Source: Auanema rhodensis
Taxonomy: Eukaryota > Nematoda > Chromadorea > Rhabditida > Rhabditidae
Length of the DNA: 64,000 bases
Reading direction: 5' to 3'
Assembly (NCBI GenBank): GCA_964057225.1
Contig: OZ059894.1
Location: forward strand, 21,854,476-21,918,475
Under the pieces are notes generated by a model, which saw only the letters and a program-made list of their open reading frames with translations, searched no databases and was not told the origin of the DNA. How positions within the stretch are numbered: the stretch's first letter is position 1; every line of letters starts with the position of its first letter. Made by a program: the position numbers and the translations under genes. This document shows positions 49,901-63,404 of this stretch, piece by piece.

Positions 49901-52171
49901 GCTAAATTATTTTGAAATTTTTCGAAAAAATTTTTGTCAAAATGTTTTTGGAAGCAATGTTGAGTGTACATGGAAACTCAACATACACTAATGCATCATT
50001 TTTCAAACGATCATAACTAATTTTTGTATCAAGCGTTTTTTGATGTAGTATAGTGCATTCGATGCGGATTTTTAAGCTGCGTCGATCTGTGTTATCAGAT
50101 TTGCGCTAGCTTGAAAATGCACCGAGATATCAACTGATACAAGTTCACACTTATATCCTCGATTTTCACCCTGAAGAATTAATTTTTTCGTTGAATAACA
50201 TTGTCTATCGTCTTTGCCTTGAAAAATGGAATCTAAAAACATCTACTTTTTGCTAAATTATTTTGAAATTTTTCGAAAAAATTTTTGTCAAAATGTTTTT
50301 GGAAGCAATGTTGAGTGTACATGGAAACTCAACATACACTAATGCATCATTTTTCAAACGATCATAACTAATTTTTGTATCAAGCGTTTCTTGATGTAGT
50401 ATAGTGCATTCGATGCGGATTTTTAAGCTGCGTCGATCTGTGTTATCAGATTTGCGCTAGCTTAAAAATGCACCGAGATATCAACTGATATAAGTTCACA
50501 CTTATATCCTCGATTTTCACCCTGAAGAATTAATTTTTTCGTTGAATAACATTGTCTATCGTCTTTGCCTTGAAAAATGGAATCTAAAAACATCTACTTT
50601 TTGCTAAATTATTTTGAAATTTTTCGAAAAAATTTTTGTCAAAATGTTTTTGGAAGCAATGTTGTGTGTACATGGAAACTCAACATACACTAATGCATCA
50701 TTTTTCAAACGATCATAACTAATTTTTGTATCAAGCGTTTCTCAATATAGTATAGTGCATTCGATGCGGATTTTTAAGCTGCGTCGATCTGTGTTATCAG
50801 ATTTGCGCTAGCTTAAAAATGCACCGAGATATCAACTGATATAAGTTCACACTTATATCCTCGATTTTCACCCTGAAGAATTAATTTTTTCGTTGAATAA
50901 CATTGTCCATCGTCTTTGCCTTAAGAAAAGGAATCTAAAAACATCTACTTTTTGCTAAATTATTTTGAAATTTTTCGAAAAAATTTTTGTCAAAATGTTT
51001 TTGGAAGCAATGTTGTGTGTACATGGAAACTCAACATACACTAATGCATCATTTTTCAAACGATCATAACTAATTTTTGTATCAAGCGTTTCTCAATGTA
51101 GTATAGTGCATTCGATGCGGATTTTTAAGCTGCGTCGATCTGTGTTATCAGATTTGCGCTAGCTTAAAAATGCACCGAGATATCAACTGATATAAGTTCA
51201 CACTTATATCCTCGATTTTCACCCTGAAGAATTAATTTTTTCGTTGAATAACATTGTCTATCGTCTTTGCCTTGAAAAATGGAATCTAAAAACATCTACT
51301 TTTTGCTAAATTATTTTGAAATTTTTCGAAAAAATTTTTGTCAAAATGTTTTTGGAAGCAATGTTGAGTGTACATGGAAACTCAACATACACTAATGCAT
51401 CATTTTTCAAACGATCATAACTAATTTGTGTATTAAGCGTTTCTCAATGTAGTATAGTGCATTCGATGCGGATTTTCAAGCTGCGTCGATCTGTGTTATC
51501 AGATTTGCGCTAGCTTAAAAATGCACCGAGATATCAACTGATATAAGTTCACACTTATATCCTCGATTTTCACCCTGAAGAATTAATTTTTTCGTTGAAT
51601 AACATTGTCCATCGTCTTTGCCTTAAGAAAAGGAATCTAAAAACATCTACTTTTTGCTAAATTATTTTGAAATTTTTCGAAAAAATTTTTGTCAAAATGT
51701 TTTTGGAAGCAATGTTGTGTGTACATGGAAACTCAACATACACTAATGCATCATTTTTCAAACGATCATAACTAATTTTTGTATCAAGCGTTTCTCAATG
51801 TAGTATAGTGCATTCGATGCGGATTTTTAAGCTGCGTCGATCTGTGTTATCAGATTTGCGCTAGCTTAAAAATGCACCGAGATATCAACTGATATAAGTT
51901 CACACTTATATCCTCGATTTTCACCCTGAAGAATTAATTTTTTCGTTGAATAACATTGTCCATCGTCTTTGCCTTAAAAAAAGGAATCTAAAAACATCTA
52001 CTTTTTGCTAAATTATTTTGAAATTTTTCGAAAAAATTTTTGTCAAAATGTTTTTGGAAGCAATGTTGAGTGTACATGGAAACTCAACATACACTAATGC
52101 ATCATTTTTCAAACGATCATAACTAATTTTTGTATCAAGCGTTTCTTGATGTAGTATAGTGCATTCGATGC

Positions 52172-52522
52172 GGATTTTTAAGCTGCGTCGATCTGTGTTA
52201 TCAGATTTGCGCTAGCTTAAAAATGCACCGAGATATCAACTGATACAAGTTCACACTTGTATCCTCGATTTTCACCCTGAAGAATTAATTTTTTCGTTGA
52301 ATAACATTGTCTATCGTCTTTGCCTTGAAAAATGGAATCTAAAAACATCTACTTTTTGCTAAATTATTTTGAAATTTTTCGAAAAAATTTTTGTCAAAAT
52401 GTTTTTGGAAGCAATGTTGAGTGTACATGGAAACTCAACATACACTAATGCATCATTTTTCAAACGATCATAACTAATTTTTGTATCAAGCGTTTCTTGA
52501 TGTAGTCTAGTGCATTCGATGC
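52172..52522. repeat. Monomer with compensated inverted repeat B
   Basis: The left arm at 52242-52250 is gatacaagt and the right arm at 52255-52263 is acttgtatc, a perfect pair where other GATAC monomers have a C/A mismatch. It ends with the rare GTAGTCTAG. The monomer at 57437-57787 carries both states (arms at 57507-57515 and 57520-57528) plus AATATAAAAAC, so the two are related by duplication. Confidence 0.88.
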
Positions 52523-55332
52523 GGATTTTTAAGCTGCGTCGATCTGTGTTATCAGATTTGCGCTAGCTTAAAAATGCACCGAGATATCAACTGATATAAG
52601 TTCACACTTATATCCTCGATTTTCACCCTGAAGAATTAATTTTTTCGTTGAATAACATTGTCCATCGTCTTTGCCTTAAAAAAAGGAATCTGAAAACATC
52701 TACTTTTTGCTAAATTATTTTGAAATTTTTCGAAAAAATTTTTGTCAAAATGTTTTTGGAAGCAATGTTGAGTGTACATGGAAACTCAACATACACTAAT
52801 GCATCATTTTTCAAACGATCATAACTAATTTTTGTATCAAGCGTTTCTTGATGTAGTATAGTGCATTCGATGCGGATTTTTAAGCTGCGTCGATCTGTGT
52901 TATCAGATTTGCGCTAGCTTAAAAATGCACCGAGATATCAACTGATACAAGTTCACACTTATATCCTCGATTTTCACCCTGAAGAATTAATTTTTTCGTT
53001 GAATAACATTGTCTATCGTCTTTGCCTTGAAAAATGGAATCTAAAAAACATCTACTTTTTGCTAAATTATTTTGAAATTTTTCGAAAAAATTTTTGTCAA
53101 AATGTTTTTGGAAGCAATGTTGAGTGTACATGGAAACTCAACATACACTAATGCATCATTTTTCAAACGATCATAACTAATTTTTGTATCAAGCGTTTCT
53201 TGATGTAGTATAGTGCATTCGATGCGGATTTTTAAGCTGCGTCGATCTGTGTTATCAGATTTGCGCTAGCTTAAAAATGCACCGAGATATCAACTGATAT
53301 AAGTTCACACTTATATCCTCGATTTTCACCCTGAAGAATTAATTTTTTCGTTGAATAACATTGTCTATCGTCTTTGCCTTGAAAAATGGAATCTAAAAAC
53401 ATCTACTTTTTGCTAAATTATTTTGAAATTTTTCGAAAAAATTTTTGTCAAAATGTTTTTGGAAGCAATGTTGAGTGTACATGGAAACTCAACATACACT
53501 AATGCATCATTTTTCAAACAATCATAACTAATTTTTGTATCAAGCGTTTCTCAATGTAGTATAGTGCATTCGATGCGGATTTTTAAGCTGCGTCGATCTG
53601 TGTTATCAGATTTGCGCTAGCTTAAAAATGCACCGAGATATCAACTGATATAAGTTCACACTTATATCCTCGATTTTCACCCTGAAGAATTAATTTTTTC
53701 GTTGAATAACATTGTCTATCGTCTTTGCCTTGAAAAATGGAATCTAAAAACATCTACTTTTTGCTAAATTATTTTGAAATTTTTCGAAAAAATTTTTGTC
53801 AAAATGTTTTTGGAAGCAATGTTGAGTGTACATGGAAACTCAACATACACTAATGCATCATTTTTCAAACGATCATAACTAATTTTTGTATCAAGCGTTT
53901 CTCGATGTAGTATAGTGCATTCGATGCGGATTTTTAAGCTGCGTCGATCTGTGTTATCAGATTTGCGCTAGCTTAAAAATGCACCGAGATATCAACTGAT
54001 ATAAGTTCACACTTATATCCTCGATTTTCACCCTGAAGAATTAATTTTTTCGTTGAATAACATTGTCCATCGTCTTTGCCTTAAAAAAAGGAATCTGAAA
54101 ACATCTACTTTTTGCTAAATTATTTTGAAATTTTTCGAAAAAATTTTTGTCAAAATGTTTTTGGAAGCAATGTTGAGTGTACATGGAAACTCAACATACA
54201 CTAATGCATCATTTTTCAAACGATCATAACTAATTTTTGTATCAAGCGTTTCTTGATGTAGTATAGTGCATTCGATGCGGATTTTTAAGCTGCGTCGATC
54301 TGTGTTATCAGATTTGCGCTAGCTTAAAAATGCACCGAGATATCAACTGATACAAGTTCACACTTATATCCTCGATTTTCACCCTGAAGAATTAATTTTT
54401 TCGTTGAATAACATTGTCTATCGTCTTTGCCTTGAAAAATGGAATCTAAAAAACATCTACTTTTTGCTAAATTATTTTGAAATTTTTCGAAAAAATTTTT
54501 GTCAAAATGTTTTTGGAAGCAATGTTGAGTGTACATGGAAACTCAACATACACTAATGCATCATTTTTCAAACGATCATAACTAATTTTTGTATCAAGCG
54601 TTTCTTGATGTAGTATAGTGCATTCGATGCGGATTTTTAAGCTGCGTCGATCTGTGTTATCAGATTTGCGCTAGCTTAAAAATGCACCGAGATATCAACT
54701 GATATAAGTTCACACTTATATCCTCGATTTTCACCCTGAAGAATTAATTTTTTCGTTGAATAACATTGTCTATCGTCTTTGCCTTGAAAAATGGAATCTA
54801 AAAACATCTACTTTTTGCTAAATTATTTTGAAATTTTTCGAAAAAATTTTTGTCAAAATGTTTTTGGAAGCAATGTTGAGTGTACATGGAAACTCAACAT
54901 ACACTAATGCATCATTTTTCAAACAATCATAACTAATTTTTGTATCAAGCGTTTCTCAATGTAGTATAGTGCATTCGATGCGGATTTTTAAGCTGCGTCG
55001 ATCTGTGTTATCAGATTTGCGCTAGCTTAAAAATGCACCGAGATATCAACTGATATAAGTTCACACTTATATCCTCGATTTTCACCCTGAAGAATTAATT
55101 TTTTCGTTGAATAACATTGTCTATCGTCTTTCCCTTGAAAAATGGAATCTAAAAACATCTACTTTTTGCTAAATTATTTTGAAATTTTTCGAAAAAATTT
55201 TTGTCAAAATGTTTTTGGAAGCAATGTTGAGTGTACATGGAAACTCAACATACACTAATGCATCATTTTTCAAACGATCATAACTAATTTTTGTATCAAG
55301 CGTTTCTCGATGTAGTATAGTGCATTCGATGC
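52523..55332. repeat. 4-mer repeated at 1405 bp
   Basis: Monomers at 52523, 52874, 53226 and 53577 match those at 53928, 54279, 54631 and 54982: AATCTGAAAAC type, 352-bp type, CAAACAATC type, and CTATC with CTCGATG. The fourth of the second set has the CTTTCCC change that the first lacks. The spacing of 1405 bp is 3 x 351 + 352. Confidence 0.85.
52874..53225. repeat. 352-bp monomer with one extra A (type copy)
   Basis: The run after GGAATCT is six A instead of five (53043-53048), giving 352 bp. The same insertion is in the monomers at 54279-54630, 57788-58139, 59193-59544, 61650-62001 and the cut one at 63756-64000. The insertion joins two minus-strand frames into a 70-codon ORF (52919-53131 here). 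Its start codon lies in the loop of inverted repeat C and its stop lies in the right arm of inverted repeat A. Nothing suggests that it is translated. Confidence 0.92.
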
Positions 55333-56734
55333 GGATTTTTAAGCTGCGTCGATCTGTGTTATCAGATTTGCGCTAGCTTAAAAATGCACCGAGATATCAA
55401 CTGATATAAGTTCACACTTATATCCTCGATTTTCACCCTGAAGAATTAATTTTTTCGTTGAATAACATTGTCCATCGTCTTTGCCTTGAAAAATGGAATC
55501 TAAAAACATCTACTTTTTGCTAAATTATCTTGAAATTTTTCGAAAAACTTTTGTCAAAATGTTTTTGGAAGCAATGTTGAGTGTACATGGAAACTCAACA
55601 TACACTAATGCATCATTTTTCAAACGATCATAACTAATTTTTGTATCAAGCGTTTCTCAATGTAGTATAGTGCATTCGATGCGGATTTTTAAGCTGCGTC
55701 GATCTGTGTTATCAGATTTGCGCTAGCTTAAAAATGCACCGAGATATCAACTGATATAAGTTCACACTTATATCCTCGATTTTCACCCTGAAGAATTAAT
55801 TTTTTCGTTGAATAACATTGTCTATCGTCTTTGCCTTGAAAAATGGAATCTAAAAACATCTACTTTTTGCTAAATTATCTTGAAATTTTTCGAAAAAATT
55901 TTTGTCAAAATGTTTTTGGAAGCAATGTTGAGTGTACATGGAAACTCAACATACACTAATGCATCATTTTTCAAACGATCATAACTAATTTTTGTATCAA
56001 GCGTTTCTCGATGTAGTATAGTGCATTCGATGCGGATTTTTAAGCTGCGTCGATCTGTGTTATCAGATTTGCGCTAGCTTAAAAATGCACCGAGATATCA
56101 ACTGATATAAGTTCACACTTATATCCTCGATTTTCACCCTGAAGAATTAATTTTTTCGTTGAATAACATTGTCCATCGTCTTTGCCTTGAAAAATGGAAT
56201 CTAAAAACATCTACTTTTTGCTAAATTATCTTGAAATTTTTCGAAAAACTTTTGTCAAAATGTTTTTGGAAGCAATGTTGAGTGTACATGGAAACTCAAC
56301 ATACACTAATGCATCATTTTTCAAACGATCATAACTAATTTTTGTATCAAGCGTTTCTCAATGTAGTATAGTGCATTCGATGCGGATTTTTAAGCTGCGT
56401 CGATCTGTGTTATCAGATTTGCGCTAGCTTAAAAATGCACCGAGATATCAACTGATATAAGTTCACACTTATATCCTCGATTTTCACCCTGAAGAATTAA
56501 TTTTTTCGTTGAATAACATTGTCTATCGTCTTTGCCTTGAAAAATGGAATCTAAAAACATCTACTTTTTGCTAAATTATCTTGAAATTTTTCGAAAAAAT
56601 TTTTGTCAAAATGTTTTTGGAAGCAATGTTGAGTGTACATGGAAACTCAACATACACTAATGCATCATTTTTCAAACGATCATAACTAATTTTTGTATCA
56701 AGCGTTTCTCGATGTAGTATAGTGCATTCGATGC
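55333..56734. repeat. Dimer repeated at 701 bp, with 350-bp member
   Basis: The 350-bp monomers at 55333-55682 and 56034-56383 have ATTATCTTG and GAAAAACTTTTG, one base shorter than GAAAAAATTTTTG. Each is followed by a 351-bp ATTATCTTG/CTCGATG monomer (55683 and 56384). The same 350-bp type recurs at 60247-60596 and 62704-63053. Confidence 0.85.
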
Positions 56735-58841
56735 GGATTTTTAAGCTGCGTCGATCTGTGTTATCAGATTTGCGCTAGCTTAAAAATGCACCGAGATATC
56801 AACTGATATAAGTTCACACTTATATCCTCGATTTTCACCCTGAAGAATTAATTTTTTCGTTGAATAACATTGTCCATCGTCTTTGCCTTAAGAAAAGGAA
56901 TCTAAAAACATCTACTTTTTGCTAAATTATTTTGAAATTTTTCGAAAAAATTTTTGTCAAAATGTTTTTGGAAGCAATGTTGTGTGTACATGGAAACTCA
57001 ACATACACTAATGCATCATTTTTCAAACGATCATAACTAATTTTTGTATCAAGCGTTTCTCAATGTAGTATAGTGCATTCGATGCGGATTTTTAAGCTGC
57101 GTCGATCTGTGTTATCAGATTTGCGCTAGCTTAAAAATGCACCGAGATATCAACTGATATAAGTTCACACTTATATCCTCGATTTTCACCCTGAAGAATT
57201 AATTTTTTCGTTGAATAACATTGTCCATCGTCTTTGCCTTAAAAAAAGGAATCTAAAAACATCTACTTTTTGCTAAATTATTTTGAAATTTTTCGAAAAA
57301 ATTTTTGTCAAAATGTTTTTGGAAGCAATGTTGAGTGTACATGGAAACTCAACATACACTAATGCATCATTTTTCAAACGATCATAACTAATTTTTGTAT
57401 CAAGCGTTTCTTGATGTAGTATAGTGCATTCGATGCGGATTTTTAAGCTGCGTCGATCTGTGTTATCAGATTTGCGCTAGCTTAAAAATGCACCGAGATA
57501 TCAACTGATACAAGTTCACACTTGTATCCTCGATTTTCACCCTGAAGAATTAATTTTTTCGTTGAATAACATTGTCTATCGTCTTTGCCTTGAAAAATGG
57601 AATATAAAAACATCTACTTTTTGCTAAATTATTTTGAAATTTTTCGAAAAAATTTTTGTCAAAATGTTTTTGGAAGCAATGTTGAGTGTACATGGAAACT
57701 CAACATACACTAATGCATCATTTTTCAAACGATCATAACTAATTTTTGTATCAAGCGTTTCTTGATGTAGTCTAGTGCATTCGATGCGGATTTTTAAGCT
57801 GCGTCGATCTGTGTTATCAGATTTGCGCTAGCTTAAAAATGCACCGAGATATCAACTGATACAAGTTCACACTTATATCCTCGATTTTCACCCTGAAGAA
57901 TTAATTTTTTCGTTGAATAACATTGTCTATCGTCTTTGCCTTGAAAAATGGAATCTAAAAAACATCTACTTTTTGCTAAATTATTTTGAAATTTTTCGAA
58001 AAAATTTTTGTCAAAATGTTTTTGGAAGCAATGTTGAGTGTACATGGAAACTCAACATACACTAATGCATCATTTTTCAAACGATCATAACTAATTTTTG
58101 TATCAAGCGTTTCTTGATGTAGTATAGTGCATTCGATGCGGATTTTTAAGCTGCGTCGATCTGTGTTATCAGATTTGCGCTAGCTTAAAAATGCACCGAG
58201 ATATCAACTGATATAAGTTCACACTTATATCCTCGATTTTCACCCTGAAGAATTAATTTTTTCGTTGAATAACATTGTCTATCGTCTTTGCCTTGAAAAA
58301 TGGAATCTAAAAACATCTACTTTTTGCTAAATTATTTTGAAATTTTTCGAAAAAATTTTTGTCAAAATGTTTTTGGAAGCAATGTTGAGTGTACATGGAA
58401 ACTCAACATACACTAATGCATCATTTTTCAAACGATCATAACTAATTTTTGTATCAAGCGTTTCTCGATGTAGTATAGTGCATTCGATGCGGATTTTTAA
58501 GCTGCGTCGATCTGTGTTATCAGATTTGCGCTAGCTTAAAAATGCACCGAGATATCAACTGATATAAGTTCACACTTATATCCTCGATTTTCACCCTGAA
58601 GAATTAATTTTTTCGTTGAATAACATTGTCTATCGTCTTTGCCTTGAAAAATGGAATCTAAAAACATCTACTTTTTGCTAAATTATTTTGAAATTTTTCG
58701 AAAAAATTTTTGTCAAAATGTTTTTGGAAGCAATGTTGAGTGTACATGGAAACTCAACATACACTAATGCATCATTTTTCAAACGATCATAACTAATTTT
58801 TGTATCAAGCGTTTCTCGATGTAGTATAGTGCATTCGATGC

Positions 58842-61298
58842 GGATTTTTAAGCTGCGTCGATCTGTGTTATCAGATTTGCGCTAGCTTAAAAATGCACCG
58901 AGATATCAACTGATATAAGTTCACACTTATATCCTCGATTTTCACCCTGAAGAATTAATTTTTTCGTTGAATAACATTGTCCATCGTCTTTGCCTTAAAA
59001 AAAGGAATCTGAAAACATCTACTTTTTGCTAAATTATTTTGAAATTTTTCGAAAAAATTTTTGTCAAAATGTTTTTGGAAGCAATGTTGAGTGTACATGG
59101 AAACTCAACATACACTAATGCATCATTTTTCAAACGATCATAACTAATTTTTGTATCAAGCGTTTCTTGATGTAGTATAGTGCATTCGATGCGGATTTTT
59201 AAGCTGCGTCGATCTGTGTTATCAGATTTGCGCTAGCTTAAAAATGCACCGAGATATCAACTGATACAAGTTCACACTTATATCCTCGATTTTCACCCTG
59301 AAGAATTAATTTTTTCGTTGAATAACATTGTCTATCGTCTTTGCCTTGAAAAATGGAATCTAAAAAACATCTACTTTTTGCTAAATTATTTTGAAATTTT
59401 TCGAAAAAATTTTTGTCAAAATGTTTTTGGAAGCAATGTTGAGTGTACATGGAAACTCAACATACACTAATGCATCATTTTTCAAACGATCATAACTAAT
59501 TTTTGTATCAAGCGTTTCTTGATGTAGTATAGTGCATTCGATGCGGATTTTTAAGCTGCGTCGATCTGTGTTATCAGATTTGCGCTAGCTTAAAAATGCA
59601 CCGAGATATCAACTGATATAAGTTCACACTTATATCCTCGATTTTCACCCTGAAGAATTAATTTTTTCGTTGAATAACATTGTCTATCGTCTTTGCCTTG
59701 AAAAATGGAATCTAAAAACATCTACTTTTTGCTAAATTATTTTGAAATTTTTCGAAAAAATTTTTGTCAAAATGTTTTTGGAAGCAATGTTGAGTGTACA
59801 TGGAAACTCAACATACACTAATGCATCATTTTTCAAACAATCATAACTAATTTTTGTATCAAGCGTTTCTCAATGTAGTATAGTGCATTCGATGCGGATT
59901 TTTAAGCTGCGTCGATCTGTGTTATCAGATTTGCGCTAGCTTAAAAATGCACCGAGATATCAACTGATATAAGTTCACACTTATATCCTCGATTTTCACC
60001 CTGAAGAATTAATTTTTTCGTTGAATAACATTGTCTATCGTCTTTCCCTTGAAAAATGGAATCTAAAAACATCTACTTTTTGCTAAATTATTTTGAAATT
60101 TTTCGAAAAAATTTTTGTCAAAATGTTTTTGGAAGCAATGTTGAGTGTACATGGAAACTCAACATACACTAATGCATCATTTTTCAAACGATCATAACTA
60201 ATTTTTGTATCAAGCGTTTCTCGATGTAGTATAGTGCATTCGATGCGGATTTTTAAGCTGCGTCGATCTGTGTTATCAGATTTGCGCTAGCTTAAAAATG
60301 CACCGAGATATCAACTGATATAAGTTCACACTTATATCCTCGATTTTCACCCTGAAGAATTAATTTTTTCGTTGAATAACATTGTCCATCGTCTTTGCCT
60401 TGAAAAATGGAATCTAAAAACATCTACTTTTTGCTAAATTATCTTGAAATTTTTCGAAAAACTTTTGTCAAAATGTTTTTGGAAGCAATGTTGAGTGTAC
60501 ATGGAAACTCAACATACACTAATGCATCATTTTTCAAACGATCATAACTAATTTTTGTATCAAGCGTTTCTCAATGTAGTATAGTGCATTCGATGCGGAT
60601 TTTTAAGCTGCGTCGATCTGTGTTATCAGATTTGCGCTAGCTTAAAAATGCACCGAGATATCAACTGATATAAGTTCACACTTATATCCTCGATTTTCAC
60701 CCTGAAGAATTAATTTTTTCGTTGAATAACATTGTCTATCGTCTTTCCCTTGAAAAATGGAATCTAAAAACATCTACTTTTTGCTAAATTATTTTGAAAT
60801 TTTTCGAAAAAATTTTTGTCAAAATGTTTTTGGAAGCAATGTTGAGTGTACATGGAAACTCAACATACACTAATGCATCATTTTTCAAACGATCATAACT
60901 AATTTTTGTATCAAGCGTTTCTCGATGTAGTATAGTGCATTCGATGCGGATTTTTAAGCTGCGTCGATCTGTGTTATCAGATTTGCGCTAGCTTAAAAAT
61001 GCACCGAGATATCAACTGATATAAGTTCACACTTATATCCTCGATTTTCACCCTGAAGAATTAATTTTTTCGTTGAATAACATTGTCTATCGTCTTTGCC
61101 TTGAAAAATGGAATCTAAAAACATCTACTTTTTGCTAAATTATTTTGAAATTTTTCGAAAAAATTTTTGTCAAAATGTTTTTGGAAGCAATGTTGAGTGT
61201 ACATGGAAACTCAACATACACTAATGCATCATTTTTCAAACGATCATAACTAATTTTTGTATCAAGCGTTTCTCGATGTAGTATAGTGCATTCGATGC
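58842..61298. repeat. Domain F HOR copy with extra monomer (2457 bp)
   Basis: Order: AATCTGAAAAC; 352-bp; CAAACAATC; CTTTCCC; 350-bp; CTTTCCC; and CTATC/CTCGATG. The stretch 58491-60596 matches 53577-55682 at a spacing of 4914 bp (14 monomers), apart from CTTTCCC, which both share. The following unit at 61299 begins the series again. Confidence 0.82.
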
Positions 61299-63404
61299 GG
61301 ATTTTTAAGCTGCGTCGATCTGTGTTATCAGATTTGCGCTAGCTTAAAAATGCACCGAGATATCAACTGATATAAGTTCACACTTATATCCTCGATTTTC
61401 ACCCTGAAGAATTAATTTTTTCGTTGAATAACATTGTCCATCGTCTTTGCCTTAAAAAAAGGAATCTGAAAACATCTACTTTTTGCTAAATTATTTTGAA
61501 ATTTTTCGAAAAAATTTTTGTCAAAATGTTTTTGGAAGCAATGTTGAGTGTACATGGAAACTCAACATACACTAATGCATCATTTTTCAAACGATCATAA
61601 CTAATTTTTGTATCAAGCGTTTCTTGATGTAGTATAGTGCATTCGATGCGGATTTTTAAGCTGCGTCGATCTGTGTTATCAGATTTGCGCTAGCTTAAAA
61701 ATGCACCGAGATATCAACTGATACAAGTTCACACTTATATCCTCGATTTTCACCCTGAAGAATTAATTTTTTCGTTGAATAACATTGTCTATCGTCTTTG
61801 CCTTGAAAAATGGAATCTAAAAAACATCTACTTTTTGCTAAATTATTTTGAAATTTTTCGAAAAAATTTTTGTCAAAATGTTTTTGGAAGCAATGTTGAG
61901 TGTACATGGAAACTCAACATACACTAATGCATCATTTTTCAAACGATCATAACTAATTTTTGTATCAAGCGTTTCTTGATGTAGTATAGTGCATTCGATG
62001 CGGATTTTTAAGCTGCGTCGATCTGTGTTATCAGATTTGCGCTAGCTTAAAAATGCACCGAGATATCAACTGATATAAGTTCACACTTATATCCTCGATT
62101 TTCACCCTGAAGAATTAATTTTTTCGTTGAATAACATTGTCTATCGTCTTTGCCTTGAAAAATGGAATCTAAAAACATCTACTTTTTGCTAAATTATTTT
62201 GAAATTTTTCGAAAAAATTTTTGTCAAAATGTTTTTGGAAGCAATGTTGAGTGTACATGGAAACTCAACATACACTAATGCATCATTTTTCAAACAATCA
62301 TAACTAATTTTTGTATCAAGCGTTTCTCAATGTAGTATAGTGCATTCGATGCGGATTTTTAAGCTGCGTCGATCTGTGTTATCAGATTTGCGCTAGCTTA
62401 AAAATGCACCGAGATATCAACTGATATAAGTTCACACTTATATCCTCGATTTTCACCCTGAAGAATTAATTTTTTCGTTGAATAACATTGTCTATCGTCT
62501 TTCCCTTGAAAAATGGAATCTAAAAACATCTACTTTTTGCTAAATTATTTTGAAATTTTTCGAAAAAATTTTTGTCAAAATGTTTTTGGAAGCAATGTTG
62601 AGTGTACATGGAAACTCAACATACACTAATGCATCATTTTTCAAACGATCATAACTAATTTTTGTATCAAGCGTTTCTCGATGTAGTATAGTGCATTCGA
62701 TGCGGATTTTTAAGCTGCGTCGATCTGTGTTATCAGATTTGCGCTAGCTTAAAAATGCACCGAGATATCAACTGATATAAGTTCACACTTATATCCTCGA
62801 TTTTCACCCTGAAGAATTAATTTTTTCGTTGAATAACATTGTCCATCGTCTTTGCCTTGAAAAATGGAATCTAAAAACATCTACTTTTTGCTAAATTATC
62901 TTGAAATTTTTCGAAAAACTTTTGTCAAAATGTTTTTGGAAGCAATGTTGAGTGTACATGGAAACTCAACATACACTAATGCATCATTTTTCAAACGATC
63001 ATAACTAATTTTTGTATCAAGCGTTTCTCAATGTAGTATAGTGCATTCGATGCGGATTTTTAAGCTGCGTCGATCTGTGTTATCAGATTTGCGCTAGCTT
63101 AAAAATGCACCGAGATATCAACTGATATAAGTTCACACTTATATCCTCGATTTTCACCCTGAAGAATTAATTTTTTCGTTGAATAACATTGTCTATCGTC
63201 TTTGCCTTGAAAAATGGAATCTAAAAACATCTACTTTTTGCTAAATTATCTTGAAATTTTTCGAAAAAATTTTTGTCAAAATGTTTTTGGAAGCAATGTT
63301 GAGTGTACATGGAAACTCAACATACACTAATGCATCATTTTTCGAACGATCATAACTAATTTTTGTATCAAGCGTTTCTCGATGTAGTATAGTGCATTCG
63401 ATGC

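Larger units (their letters stand above)
44450..52522. repeat. Domain E: 6-mer HOR and recurring dimer core
   Basis: Slot states CCTTAAGAAAAGG and CCTTAAAAAAAGG replace the domain D types. A six-monomer series (ATTTAAA with AACATTTTCC and GTAAAG; CTATC with AATTTGTGTATT; CCTTAAG with TGTTGTGTG; CCTTAAA with CTTGATG; GATAC with CTTGATG; GATAT with CTATC) runs at 44801-46906 and 46907-49012. After that come repeats of the CCTTAAA-then-GATAC dimer and more CCTTAAG monomers. Private changes are CACTTATGTCC (49804), AGCTTGAAAATGC (about 50111), CTCAATATAG (about 50745) and GGATTTTCAAGC (51470). Confidence 0.85.

Noticed and set aside
52919-61907. Five 70-residue minus-strand ORFs as a gene family
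   Set aside because: They arise from a one-base insertion in a satellite monomer; the other monomers lack the frame. The five are identical because the monomers are. There is no recognisable domain and no ribosomal or promoter context.
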